A stretch of DNA of 64,000 nucleotides from Actinacidiphila epipremni. GTDB taxonomy: Bacteria; Actinomycetota; Actinomycetes; Streptomycetales; Streptomycetaceae. Shown piece after piece: positions 34,317 to 43,333 of this stretch; position 1 is the stretch's first letter; the number at the start of each line of letters is the position of its first letter. The DNA lies in NCBI RefSeq assembly GCF_012034175.1, contig NZ_JAATEJ010000026.1:1-64000 (forward strand), read 5' to 3'. The notes beneath the pieces are model-generated. The model did not search any database. It was not told the DNA's origin and saw only the letters and a program-made list of their open reading frames with translations. The position numbers and the translations under genes were made by a program.

Positions 34317-35362
34317 TCCCGGCGCGCCCCCGGGACCGCGGGCTGCCACAGCCGGGAGAAGGCGAAGCGCGCCGCCTCGACCTCGTGCCGCTGGTCGGCG
34401 TGCAGTACGCCCAGCGCGTACGCGGTCGCCGGCGCTATGCGCGGGGTGCGGGCCGCGGCGGCGACGGCCGCGGCGGACTCGGCGGCCTCCCGGTGCCGCT
34501 CCAGCAGCCGGGCGGCGTCCGCGAGCCGCTGCCGCTCGGCGGTGTCGCCCTCGGCCCGGGTCACCTCGGCCGCGTAACGGGTCAGCCGCAGCAGGATGCG
34601 CACCTGGTGCCAGGGCGCGTCCTGGAGGTCCGCGGTCAGCTCCGCGCCGAGCGCGGCCTGCACGGCGTCGGCGTTGTACGGGTGCGCCGCCCGGCCCAGC
34701 GGCAGCGCGGCGGCGGCGTCGGCGAGCCGCTGGGACGCCTGCCCGGCCAGCTGCGGCAGTACGGCCTGGGCGGGCTGCGCGGCGGCCGGCGTCAGCGGCA
34801 CCTCGGAGACCAGGACGGCGATCGCGTCGGCCAGCGCGTGGAACCGCGAGGAGCCCATGGCCTGCAACGACGCCGAGTGCGCCCGGGTGCGGGCCAGCGT
34901 CAGCTGCCGCTCCAGCAGCGCGCCCGCCCGCGCCGCGCCCAGCGCCAGCGGCCCGCCCGACGCCGGGGCCGGCACCGCGGGCGGCGCCGCGCCGCCCGTA
35001 CCGCCGGCGAGCACCGGCTCCTGGCCCTCGGGCGCGGCGACCGACAGCCGGCGCAGCGCCTCCAGCAGCCGGGCCAGCCGCCCGGCGTGCTGCGGCTCGC
35101 GGCCCAGTGTCGCCGACAGCCACGCCAGCTCGGCCCGCAGCGGCTCGGCCCACGCCGGGTCGGTGAGCGGCCCGAAGGTGTGCAGGGCCCCGCCGATGCG
35201 CCGGGCGCTGCCGCGCAGCAGCGCGTCGGCCTCCGCCTCGTTCTCGCCGCGCAGGCTCAGCCCGCGCAGGAAGCCGGCGGCGCGTTCGTGCAGGTAGCGG
35301 GTCAGCACCTCACCCGCGGTGGCGCCGGCCGGTGGCATGGCGTCGTAGGAGTCGGCGTTCAT
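34313..35362 (-). CDS. CHAD-domain protein (polyphosphate-associated)
   Basis: This 349-residue helical protein matches the CHAD fold: basic and histidine-containing helices such as RGSARRIGGALHTFGPL and HALADAIAVLVSEVPL, and near the end DQRHEVEAARFAFSRLWQPA. CHAD domains bind polyphosphate, which suits its place after ppk. I start at ATG 35362. The frame remains open upstream to 35620, overlapping the ppk stop, with an alanine/proline-rich stretch of ~86 residues that may or may not be translated. Confidence 0.82.
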   Translation of the reverse strand: MNADSYDAMPPAGATAGEVLTRYLHERAAGFLRGLSLRGENEAEADALLRGSARRIGGALHTFGPLTDPAWAEPLRAELAWLSATLGREPQHAGRLARLLEALRRLSVAAPEGQEPVLAGGTGGAAPPAVPAPASGGPLALGAARAGALLERQLTLARTRAHSASLQAMGSSRFHALADAIAVLVSEVPLTPAAAQPAQAVLPQLAGQASQRLADAAAALPLGRAAHPYNADAVQAALGAELTADLQDAPWHQVRILLRLTRYAAEVTRAEGDTAERQRLADAARLLERHREAAESAAAVAAAARTPRIAPATAYALGVLHADQRHEVEAARFAFSRLWQPAVPGARRE

Positions 35363-35597
35363 GATGGTGCTGGTCCCCGTGTCCCCGTTGTCTGCCGGTG
35401 CAGGCGTCGGTGCGCATGCAGGTGTGCGTGCGGGCGCTGTCGCGGGCGTCGGCCCGGCGCCGGTGGCGCCGGGGCCGGCCGCGGCGGTGGCCGCCGCCCG
35501 CCCCGCGCGGCCGGACGGCGGGCGCGGCTGCCGCGCCGGTGCCGCCGCCGCTCCGGCGGCCTGTGCCGGCCCGGCGGCAACCGGTCCCGGCGCGCGG

Positions 35598-37826
35598 TCA
35601 GGTAGCTGCTGAGGGGCCACGCCGGCGCCTCCGGGCGTCGATGAGCATCTCCTGGACGTTGCGCAGCGGGCGCCCCTCGGCGTCGGCGCTGTGCCGGGTC
35701 CAGTCCCCGTCCGCCGCCAGGTGCCAGGAGGACGTCTCGTCCGACATCCCGGTCTCCAGCAGGCGGTTGAGGGTGGCGCGGTGTGACGGGTCGGTGACCC
35801 GCACCAGCGCCTCGATGCGGCGGTCGAGATTGCGGTGCATCATGTCGGCGCTGCCCAGCCACACCTCGGGCTCGCCGCCGTTGCCGAACGAGAAGACCCG
35901 GGAGTGCTCCAGGAACCGCCCGAGGACGCTGCGCACCCGGATGTTCTCCGACAGGCCCGGCACTCCGGGCCGGACCGCGCAGATCCCGCGCACCCAGATG
36001 TCCACCGGCACACCGGCCTGCGAGGCGCGGTAGAGCGCGTCGATGACCACCTCGTCCACGATCGAGTTGACCTTGATCCGGACGAACGCCGGCCGGCCGG
36101 CCTTGTGGTGCTCTATCTCGGCGAGTATCCGGGTGACCAGGCCGTCGCGCAGGCTGCGCGGGGCGACCAGCAGCCGGTTGTACGTGGCCCGGCGCGAGTA
36201 GCCGGACAGCCGGTTGAACAGGTGCGACAGGTCCGCGCCGACCTGCGGGTCCGCGGTCAGCAGGCCCAGGTCCTCGTAGAGCCGGGCGGTCTTGGGGTGG
36301 TAGTTGCCCGTCCCGACGTGGCTGTAGCGGCGCAGGGTGTCACCCTCCTGCCGTACCACCAGCGACAGCTTGCAGTGCGTCTTGAGGCCGACCAGGCCGT
36401 ACACCACATGGCAGCCGGCCTCCTCCAGCTTCCTGGCCCACTTGATGTTGGCCTGCTCGTCGAAGCGCGCCTTGATCTCGACCAGCACCAGCACCTGCTT
36501 GCCGGCCTCGGCGGCGTCGATGAGCGCGTCGACGATCGGCGAGTCGCCGGAGGTGCGGTAGAGGGTCTGCTTGATCGCCAGCACGTCCGGGTCGGCCGCG
36601 GCCTGGTCCAGGAAGGCCTGCACGGAGGTGGAGAAGGAGTCGTACGGGTGGTGCAGCAGGATGTCGCGCTCGCGCATCGCGGCGAAGATGTCCGGCGCGG
36701 TGGCCGACTCGACCTCGGCGAGGTCGCGGTGCGTGCCGGCGATGAAGCGCTGGTACTTCAGCTCCGGGCGGTCCAGGCCGGCGATCGCGAACAGGCCGGT
36801 CAGGTCCAGCGGGCCGGGCAGCGGATAGACCTCGGTGTGCTTCATCTTCAGCTCGTGCACCAGCAGGTCCAGCACGCGCGGCGCGATCGACTCCTCGACC
36901 TCCAGGCGCACCGGCGGGCCGAAGCGGCGCCGCATGAGCTCCTTCTCCAGGGCCTGGAGCAGGTTCTCCGCGTCGTCCTCCTCGACCTCCAGGTCCTCGT
37001 TCCTGGTCACCCGGAACATGTGGTGGTCCAGGACGTCCATGCCCGGGAACAGCTCCTCCAGGTGCGCGGCGATCACGTCCTCCAGCGGCACGTACCGCTG
37101 CGGGCCGGCCTCCAGGAAGCGCGACAGGATCGGCGGCACCTTCACCCGGGCGAAGTGCTCGTGCCCCGAGACGGGGTTGCGCACGACGACCGCGAGGTTC
37201 AGCGACAGGCCGGAGATGTACGGGAAGGGGTGCGCGGGGTCGACCGCCAAAGGGGTGAGGACGGGGAAGATCTGCTGACGGAAGAGGGTGGCCAGGCGGG
37301 CCTGCTCCTTGTCGGTCAGCTCCGCCCAGCGGATGACGTGGATGCCCTCGTCGGCGAGCTGCGGGGCGACGTCGTTCTGGAAGCACGCGGCGTGCCTGGC
37401 CATGAGCTCCCTGGACCGGGTGAGGATCAGGTCCAGCACGTCGCGGGGCTGCAGCCCGGAGGCCGAGCGGGTCGCGACGCCGGTCGCCATGCGGCGCTTG
37501 AGGCCGGCGACGCGGACCATGAAGAACTCGTCCAGGTTGCTGGCGAATATCGCCAGGAAGTTGGCCCGCTCCAGCAGCGGGGTCGCCGGGTCCTCGGCGA
37601 GCTCCAGGACGCGCTCGTTGAACGCGAGCCAGCTGCGCTCGCGGTCGAGGAAGCGGCCCTCGGGCAGCGCCTCGCCGAACTCCTCGCTCGCCGCGCCCGG
37701 CGCGACGGCCTCCGGCTCCAGGTCCGGCACGACCCGCGGCCGGAAGGCGCCGACCCCGTCCGCGCCGTCCTCACCCAGCCCCTGCTGGGGCGGTACGGGG
37801 ACGCTGGGGTGATTCGTCTGGGCCAT
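35598..37826 (-). CDS. ppk: Polyphosphate kinase 1
   Basis: This 742-residue enzyme makes polyphosphate from ATP and in Streptomyces also acts as a phosphate/energy regulator. The phospholipase-D-like active site is readable: His484 in KTHCKL (the phosphorylated histidine of E. coli His435 by alignment), YSHVGTGNYH at 501-510 and His664 in SADMMHRNLDRR. The N-terminal ~60 residues are extra. GGAGGAGGG lies 10 bases before the ATG at 37826. A weak PhoP-like pair (GTTACC and TTCAACC, 11 bases apart) occurs on the minus strand near 38014-37994. Confidence 0.97.
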   Translation of the reverse strand: MAQTNHPSVPVPPQQGLGEDGADGVGAFRPRVVPDLEPEAVAPGAASEEFGEALPEGRFLDRERSWLAFNERVLELAEDPATPLLERANFLAIFASNLDEFFMVRVAGLKRRMATGVATRSASGLQPRDVLDLILTRSRELMARHAACFQNDVAPQLADEGIHVIRWAELTDKEQARLATLFRQQIFPVLTPLAVDPAHPFPYISGLSLNLAVVVRNPVSGHEHFARVKVPPILSRFLEAGPQRYVPLEDVIAAHLEELFPGMDVLDHHMFRVTRNEDLEVEEDDAENLLQALEKELMRRRFGPPVRLEVEESIAPRVLDLLVHELKMKHTEVYPLPGPLDLTGLFAIAGLDRPELKYQRFIAGTHRDLAEVESATAPDIFAAMRERDILLHHPYDSFSTSVQAFLDQAAADPDVLAIKQTLYRTSGDSPIVDALIDAAEAGKQVLVLVEIKARFDEQANIKWARKLEEAGCHVVYGLVGLKTHCKLSLVVRQEGDTLRRYSHVGTGNYHPKTARLYEDLGLLTADPQVGADLSHLFNRLSGYSRRATYNRLLVAPRSLRDGLVTRILAEIEHHKAGRPAFVRIKVNSIVDEVVIDALYRASQAGVPVDIWVRGICAVRPGVPGLSENIRVRSVLGRFLEHSRVFSFGNGGEPEVWLGSADMMHRNLDRRIEALVRVTDPSHRATLNRLLETGMSDETSSWHLAADGDWTRHSADAEGRPLRNVQEMLIDARRRRRGPSAAT

Positions 37827-38771
37827 GGTGTGCGAGCCCTCCTCCGGTTCCGGCACGTCGTACGCGCGGCCGACGCCCCCCGTCTGGCGGCCTCCAGCCG
37901 TCGCTCCATTGTCGCGTGCCGACGGGGGTTCCGGCAGGTCGGGCGGGTTCCGCCAGTGGGGGGCACCGGGCTGCATCCTGCGATGCTGGCAAGCTCGGTT
38001 GAATCGCCGGTAACGAGAGCGTGGCCGTCAGGCAAGCGCACCGCCTCCGGCGAGGTTCCCGTAACTCCCCGGGGCGACCCCCTCGTGCCCCCGTTCCCCT
38101 CCGACCCCGGCCCCGCCCCTGCCCCCTCCCCCGCCGCCCGGGACCACCCGCCCGTGGTGGGCTTGTCGCTCCGTTCTCCCCCAGGGCTTCGCCTGGGGGT
38201 ACCCCCACGCGCCCCTGACCGTGCGGGCTGCCCCGTCCTGCCGTCGCCGGATCTTCTGCCGGTGGGTGGCTTGTCGCGCCGTTCCCCGCGCCCCTCGCTT
38301 CGGGGTGCCCCTTGCGGCCGTCCCGCGATCGTCCGCTGGTGGTGGGTTGCTCGCGCAGTTCCCCGCGCCCCTGGTTTGTTGACCTCGCGCGATGCGTGGC
38401 GTCTGGTGCTTGCCCTGCGCCGTAGGCGCGGGCTCTACGCGTGAGGGCACGCATACCCAGGGGCTGCGTGGGGGTACCCCCAGGCGAAGCGCTGGGGGAG
38501 AACGGAGCGACCAGCCGAGATGGACGGAAGGTCGCGGGACGGCGGGACGGGGCACCCCGAAGCGAGGGGCGCGGGGAACTGCGCGAGCAACCCACCACTG
38601 GCGGATGGTCGCGTCACGGGGGTGAGGGGGCATCCCCCGAGGCGGAAGGGGCGCGTGGGGGTACCCCCAGGCGAAGCCCTGGGGGAGAACGGAGCGACCA
38701 GCCCACCACCGGGGGAGGTCCGGGGGCGGCAGGACGGGGCAGGGCGGGCGGGATCGCCTCAAGCCAGGCGG
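37827..38771. repeat. Long gene-free region with mosaic of intergenic repeats
   Basis: No credible gene lies in these 945 bases. The first ~200 carry the ppk leader and promoter. From ~38155 to ~38710 the sequence is built of two repeat types in both directions. Type one (CCCCCAGGGCTTCGCCTGGGGGTACCC core) occurs at 38155-38217, inverted at ~38468-38522 and at 38647-38709. Type two (GCGCAGTTCCCCGCGCCCC core) occurs at ~38226-38312, ~38323-38375 and inverted at ~38549-38600. The first and last type-one copies form a 63-bp inverted repeat with one mismatch. Apparent open frames here are repeat translations. Confidence 0.85.
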
Positions 38772-39698
38772 CTAGCTCTCCGTGCGGTACATGAGATCGA
38801 CCTCGTGGGTGGTGAAGCCGAGGCGTTCGTAGACGGCGACCGCGGGGGCGTTGTCCGCGTCGACGTAGAGGAGGACTCCGGGGAGCCCGCGGTCCGCGGC
38901 AAGGTGGCGCAGGCCGATCGCGGTGAGGGCGCGGCCGAGGCCGCCACCCTGCGCGGTGGGGGAGACGCCCACCACGTAGACCTCGCCGAGCCCCAGGTCG
39001 GAGTGGACCTTCGTCCAGTGGAAGCCCACGAGCTCGGCCCCGCGGAAGGCGAGGAAGAAGCCCGCCGGGTCGAACCACGGTTCGCTCATCCGGTCGTCGA
39101 GGTCACGCTGCGTGAGGGAGCCCTGCTCGGGGTGGTGGGCGAAGGCCCGCGCGTTGAGGGCGAGCCACGCCGCGTCGTCCTCGCCGGGCCGGAAGGTCCT
39201 TACGGTCACGCCGGGCGGCAGCACGGGCTCGGGCAGCCCGTCGAGCCCGGCGTCCAGGGCCCTGCGCATCTGCCGCAGCTCACGGAAGAGGCTGAGCCCG
39301 AGCTGCACCGCCAGGTGCCGCGCCGCGGGGTGGCCCCCGTGCGCCCACACCCGCAGCCGATGCGCGCTCGCCCCGAGCAGCGCGTCCCCGAGCGCCCGCC
39401 CGTGCCCGCGCAGCCGGTGCCCCGGATGGACGAGGAACTCCGCGGCGGGTGCCTCGACGGGATCGGTGTCCTCGATCTGCCCGTACCCGGCGAGTACGTC
39501 CCGCCCGTCCTCGCCCTCGGGCGCCCACAGCAGCAGGTGCCGCACCCCGGTCCGCCCGGGCCGGCGGACGTGCAGCCGGCCCTGCTCGGACACCGCCGGC
39601 TGGCCGTCGGCCTTCGCGGCGGCGGCGATGAGGTCCAGCACCGCCTGCGCGGTGTCCGCGGGCAGTTCCGTCTGCGTGTCGATCCGCCGGGCGCTCAT
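38772..39698 (-). CDS. mshD: Mycothiol synthase
   Basis: This 308-residue enzyme acetylates cysteinyl-glucosaminyl-inositol, the last step of mycothiol, the actinobacterial thiol. Two GNAT domains are visible: residues ~1-145 (weaker) and ~150-308 with GEVYVVGVSPTAQGGGLGRAL for acetyl-CoA binding. The ending YERLGFTTHEVDLMYR and the FHWTKVH segment are MshD hallmarks. Its ATG overlaps the MFS stop by four bases. Confidence 0.95.
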   Translation of the reverse strand: MSARRIDTQTELPADTAQAVLDLIAAAAKADGQPAVSEQGRLHVRRPGRTGVRHLLLWAPEGEDGRDVLAGYGQIEDTDPVEAPAAEFLVHPGHRLRGHGRALGDALLGASAHRLRVWAHGGHPAARHLAVQLGLSLFRELRQMRRALDAGLDGLPEPVLPPGVTVRTFRPGEDDAAWLALNARAFAHHPEQGSLTQRDLDDRMSEPWFDPAGFFLAFRGAELVGFHWTKVHSDLGLGEVYVVGVSPTAQGGGLGRALTAIGLRHLAADRGLPGVLLYVDADNAPAVAVYERLGFTTHEVDLMYRTES

Positions 39699-40891
39699 GC
39701 CGGAATCGTACGGCGCCCCTCCGGCGCGTCCGCGGCGGGCACGGCTCCGCGCAGCGGAATCAGCCCGGCGGAGGCACAGGTGGCCGCCGCGGCGAGCGCA
39801 AAACCGGGCCAGTAGGCGGTGGCACTGATGAGCGCGGCCATGACCGGCGGCACGACCGCCGCCGTGAGGTTCTGGCCCGTGTTGTGCACCCCGAGCGCCC
39901 GCCCGGACCACGCGGGCCCCGCGTGCTCGGCCGTCGAGGTGAACGACAGCCCGTTCGTGCTGGAGGTCACCGCGATCGCCGCGACCAGCAGCACCGGCGT
40001 CAGCGGCGACGGGAAGGCCGTACCCACCGCGGTGGCCCCCACGACCACCCCGGTGACCACGGCCAGTTGCCGCATCGGCCGCAGCCGGCTGCCCACCCGG
40101 TCCGACCAGCGCCCGACCAGGATGCGGGACACCGCGCCCAGCCCCTGGGCAACGGCGATGAGCTGCCCCGCGTGCACCGGCGACCAGCCCCGTACGTCCA
40201 CCAGCAGCACCAGCGCGAAGGCCCCCGCGGTGAACTGCGGGATGACCAGCAGCGCGGCCGACCCGTGGATCCGCCACAGCAGGCTCGACCCCCGGTACGG
40301 ATTCGGCGCCGGCTGCGCGGCCACCGCCCGCGGCCGTACCGGATCGGCGGCGAACAGCGCGATCAGCACGGCGATCACCCCGCACACCACGGCCAGGAAG
40401 CCGAACGCCCCCACCAGCCCGTGGGACGTCGCCAGCGGCGGCATCGCGAGCGCCGCCACGCCCATCCCCAGCGGTGTGGAGGTCTGCCGGATGCCCATGG
40501 CGAGCCCGCGCTGCTCCTTGCCGAACCACCCCATGACCAGCCGCCCGCTCGCCGAGTACACCGACGCCCCCGCGGCCCCGGCGAGCGCCAGCAGCGCCCC
40601 GAGCGCGACCATCCCGTGCGCTCCCCACGCGGCCCCGGCCAGCGCCCCCGCCGCCCCGGCCAGGCCCACCGCGATGACCACCCGCTCACCCCACCGGTCG
40701 GCGGCGGCCCCCCAGCCGTACAGCGCCAGCACCAGCCCCACGGTCGGGCACGCCACCAGCACCCCCACCTGCGTGAGCGTCAGCCCTTCCCGCCCCCGCA
40801 GCTCGTCCGCCAGATACGGCACCCCGTACACGAACGCGCAGGCCGCCGTCTGCGCGGCGGTCCCCAGCCCCAGCATGACCCAGCGCCGCAT
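39695..40891 (-). CDS. Major facilitator superfamily transporter
   Basis: This 398-residue protein has twelve hydrophobic segments and the loop motif GAAADRWGERVVI between helices 2 and 3, with WSDRVGSRLRPMRQ in the second half. The substrate is unknown. It is coupled to mshD by a four-base overlap. I start at ATG 40891 after AGGGG; a GTG at 40909 is in frame. Confidence 0.88.
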   Translation of the reverse strand: MRRWVMLGLGTAAQTAACAFVYGVPYLADELRGREGLTLTQVGVLVACPTVGLVLALYGWGAAADRWGERVVIAVGLAGAAGALAGAAWGAHGMVALGALLALAGAAGASVYSASGRLVMGWFGKEQRGLAMGIRQTSTPLGMGVAALAMPPLATSHGLVGAFGFLAVVCGVIAVLIALFAADPVRPRAVAAQPAPNPYRGSSLLWRIHGSAALLVIPQFTAGAFALVLLVDVRGWSPVHAGQLIAVAQGLGAVSRILVGRWSDRVGSRLRPMRQLAVVTGVVVGATAVGTAFPSPLTPVLLVAAIAVTSSTNGLSFTSTAEHAGPAWSGRALGVHNTGQNLTAAVVPPVMAALISATAYWPGFALAAAATCASAGLIPLRGAVPAADAPEGRRTIPA

Positions 40892-40993
40892 GCCCCTGCC
40901 GCCCCTCACTCGGTGGATGGTGCAGCCAAGTATTCGCCTCTCGCCGCGATCTGAGACGGCAATTCCACATGGCGAGACGAGTGGTGTACCGGC

Positions 40994-42394
40994 TCACCCC
41001 TCCGGCGGGGTGTCCGGCGGGGCCGTGGGGGCGCCGGGGAGGTGCAGCGTGGCCAGGGTGCCGGTCGGGTCCGCGCGGGTGAGGGTGATCGTGCCGCCGG
41101 ACTGGTGGACGGTGCGGGCCACGATGGACAGGCCCAGGCCGCTGCCCGGCAGCGAGCGGGCGGACGGGGAGCGCCAGAAGCGCTCGAAGACGTGCGGCAG
41201 CTCCTCCGGCGGGATGCCCGGCCCGTGGTCGCGCACGGTGAGCCGGCCGTGCCGCAGGACCACCTCGATCGTGCCGCCCGGCGGGCTGAACTTCACCGCG
41301 TTGTCCAGCAGGTTGACGATGGCCCGCTCCAGCGCCGGCGCCTCCCCCCGTACGTACCAGGGCGAGAGCTCCGCGGTGATCGTCAGGCCCGGCCCGCGCA
41401 GCCGCGCGCGCTCCAGCGCGGTGCCGGCGATCTCGTGCAGCGGCACCACCGTCAGCACCGGCGCGGTGTCCGGGCGGTTGAGCTCCTGGAGGTCGCCGAT
41501 GAGCGCGGCCAGCTCCGTCATCTGCGCCTTCACCGACGCCAGCAGCGCCCGCCGGTCCTCCGGCGGGATCGCCCGCCCGGTCGCCTCACTGCGCTCCAGC
41601 AGCTCGATGTTGGTCCGCAGCGACGTCAGCGGGGTGCGCAGCTCGTGCCCGGCGTCCGCGATGAGCTGCCGCTGCCGGTCCCGGGAGGACGCCAGCGCGG
41701 ACGTCATCGCGTTGAACGACTGCCCGAGCCGGGCGATCTCGTCCTCGCCCTCCACCGGCAGCCGCACGTTCAGGTCCTCGGTGCGGGCGATGTGCTCGAC
41801 GGTCTGGGTGAGCCGGTCGACCGGCCGCAGCCCCGTCCGGGCGATCCACAGCCCCGCGCTCGCCGCGCCGAGGACGCCGATGCCGGCGACGATGAAGAGC
41901 ACCCACGCCAGCGTGGTCAGCGGCTTGTCGACCTCGCTGAGCGGATGCGAGATGGACACCGCGAATCCGGTGAGCGCTCCGTTGGGCCCGGCGGTGAGCG
42001 GTTCTGTGTAGACCCGGACGCTGCCGCCGCTGTCGGTACGGGCGTTGTGCACGGTCGAGCCCAGCGTGCCCGCGGCCACCTCGACGTCCTGCGCCCGCAC
42101 CGCGAACGGTGTGCTGCCGGCCCCGACACAGCGGGTGCCGTCGGCCTTGACGACCTGGACGCCGACCGCGCTCGGCGGCACGTTGCCGCCGGTCTGCGCG
42201 GTGGAGGCGCAGGTGGCGATGGTCGCGTTGAGGTAGCGGGTGTCGACGCGGGTGCTGCGCAGCGTCGAGTCGAGCTGCCGTACGAGCTGGTCGCGGGTGA
42301 TGAACCAGGCCGCGAACGCCACCGCCGCCACCGCCACCGCCACCGCGGCAGCGGTGAGCAGCGCCAGCCGGGACCGCAGGGGGAGCTTCCTCAC
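40994..42394 (-). CDS. Two-component sensor histidine kinase
   Basis: This 466-residue membrane kinase has helices at ~9-31 and ~160-185 enclosing an extracellular sensor domain, a HAMP segment ~186-240, the phosphorylated His250 (ADAGHELRTPLTS) and the ATP-binding N, G1 and G2 motifs (VNLLDNAVKFSP, DHGPGIP, GSGLGLSIV). The GTG start overlaps the response regulator stop by four bases. The sensor domain has Cys62 and Cys89, which could form a disulfide. With the protease upstream it may watch the cell envelope; this is inference. Confidence 0.93.
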   Translation of the reverse strand: MRKLPLRSRLALLTAAAVAVAVAAVAFAAWFITRDQLVRQLDSTLRSTRVDTRYLNATIATCASTAQTGGNVPPSAVGVQVVKADGTRCVGAGSTPFAVRAQDVEVAAGTLGSTVHNARTDSGGSVRVYTEPLTAGPNGALTGFAVSISHPLSEVDKPLTTLAWVLFIVAGIGVLGAASAGLWIARTGLRPVDRLTQTVEHIARTEDLNVRLPVEGEDEIARLGQSFNAMTSALASSRDRQRQLIADAGHELRTPLTSLRTNIELLERSEATGRAIPPEDRRALLASVKAQMTELAALIGDLQELNRPDTAPVLTVVPLHEIAGTALERARLRGPGLTITAELSPWYVRGEAPALERAIVNLLDNAVKFSPPGGTIEVVLRHGRLTVRDHGPGIPPEELPHVFERFWRSPSARSLPGSGLGLSIVARTVHQSGGTITLTRADPTGTLATLHLPGAPTAPPDTPPEG

Positions 42395-43161
42395 GCGTGG
42401 CCGCCGTCCGGGGCGCGCAGGACGTAGCCGACGCCGCGCACGGTGTGGACCAGCCGGGGCCGGCCGCCGGCCTCGGTCTTGCGGCGCAGGTACATCACGT
42501 AGACGTCCAGGGAGTTGGAGGAGGGCTCGAAGTCGAAGCCCCACACCGCCTTGAGGATCTGCTCGCGGGTGAGGACCTGCCGCGGGTGGGTCAGGAACAG
42601 CTCCAGCAGGGTGTATTCGGTGCGGGTCAGCTCGACGGGGGCGCCGCCGCGGGTGACCTCCCGGGTCGTGACGTCCATCCGCAGGTCGGCGAAGGACAGC
42701 ACGTGCGCGTCCGGGTCGCCGCCGGCCGCCGCGGCGGTGGCGTACGCGCTGCGGCGCAGCAGGGCGCGCAGCCGGGCGAGGAGCTCGTCCAGCTCGAAGG
42801 GCTTGACGAGGTAGTCGTCGGCGCCCGCGTCGAGGCCGGTGACGCGGTCGCCGACGGTGTCCCGGGCGGTGAGCATGAGGATGGGCGTGGTCACCCCGGT
42901 GGCGCGCAGCCGCCGGGCCGTGGTCAGGCCGTCCATCCGCGGCATCAGCACGTCCAGCACGATCGCGTCCGGGCGGTACGTGTCGGCCGCCTCCAGCGCC
43001 GCGAGGCCGTCGGCGGCCAGCTCGGTGCCGTAGCCCTCGAAGGCCAGGCTCCTGCGCAGCGCCTCGCGCACGGCGGGCTCGTCGTCCACGATCAGGATGC
43101 GCGCGGCGGCCGGCTCGGCGGCCTCGCCGGTGCCGGGGGCGGAGCCGGGACCAGGGCTCAT
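42391..43161 (-). CDS. OmpR-family response regulator
   Basis: This 256-residue regulator has a receiver domain (ILIVDDEPAVRE, phosphoacceptor Asp70 in VLDVLMPRMDG) and a C-terminal winged helix (LTRTEYTLLELFLTHPRQVLTREQ, then VDVYVMYLRRK-type recognition). GAGGT lies 10 bases before the ATG at 43161. It works with the kinase encoded next. The gap to the protease gene (172 bases) holds imperfect GACGGACTCGG-like repeats. Confidence 0.94.
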   Translation of the reverse strand: MSPGPGSAPGTGEAAEPAAARILIVDDEPAVREALRRSLAFEGYGTELAADGLAALEAADTYRPDAIVLDVLMPRMDGLTTARRLRATGVTTPILMLTARDTVGDRVTGLDAGADDYLVKPFELDELLARLRALLRRSAYATAAAAGGDPDAHVLSFADLRMDVTTREVTRGGAPVELTRTEYTLLELFLTHPRQVLTREQILKAVWGFDFEPSSNSLDVYVMYLRRKTEAGGRPRLVHTVRGVGYVLRAPDGGHA

Positions 43162-43333
43162 GGTGTCTGCTACCTCGCTGGGGATGACGGACCGGGGGAC
43201 GGACCCGACGGCGGACTCGGCGACGGAGCCGACGCGGGACCCGGTGACGGACTCGGTACTGCACGACGGTACGGCGGCGGCCGGGGCCGCCGGGAGTCCC
43301 GGCACCCTCGGCCGCCTCACGCCGCCGCCGGCC

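Noticed and set aside
37994..38014. PHO box before ppk
   Set aside because: GTTACC and TTCAACC 11 bases apart on the minus strand only weakly match the consensus, so I mention it but do not list it as a feature.
38155..38709. Inverted repeats read as terminal repeats of an insertion sequence
   Set aside because: No transposase frame lies between the arms, and internal copies of the same repeats occur in both directions, which fits a repeat mosaic better.
40994..43264. A 756-codon frame that could suggest a fused kinase-regulator
   Set aside because: The kinase starts at GTG 42394 and the regulator has its own frame with receiver and DNA-binding motifs; the long frame is the shadow of the regulator.
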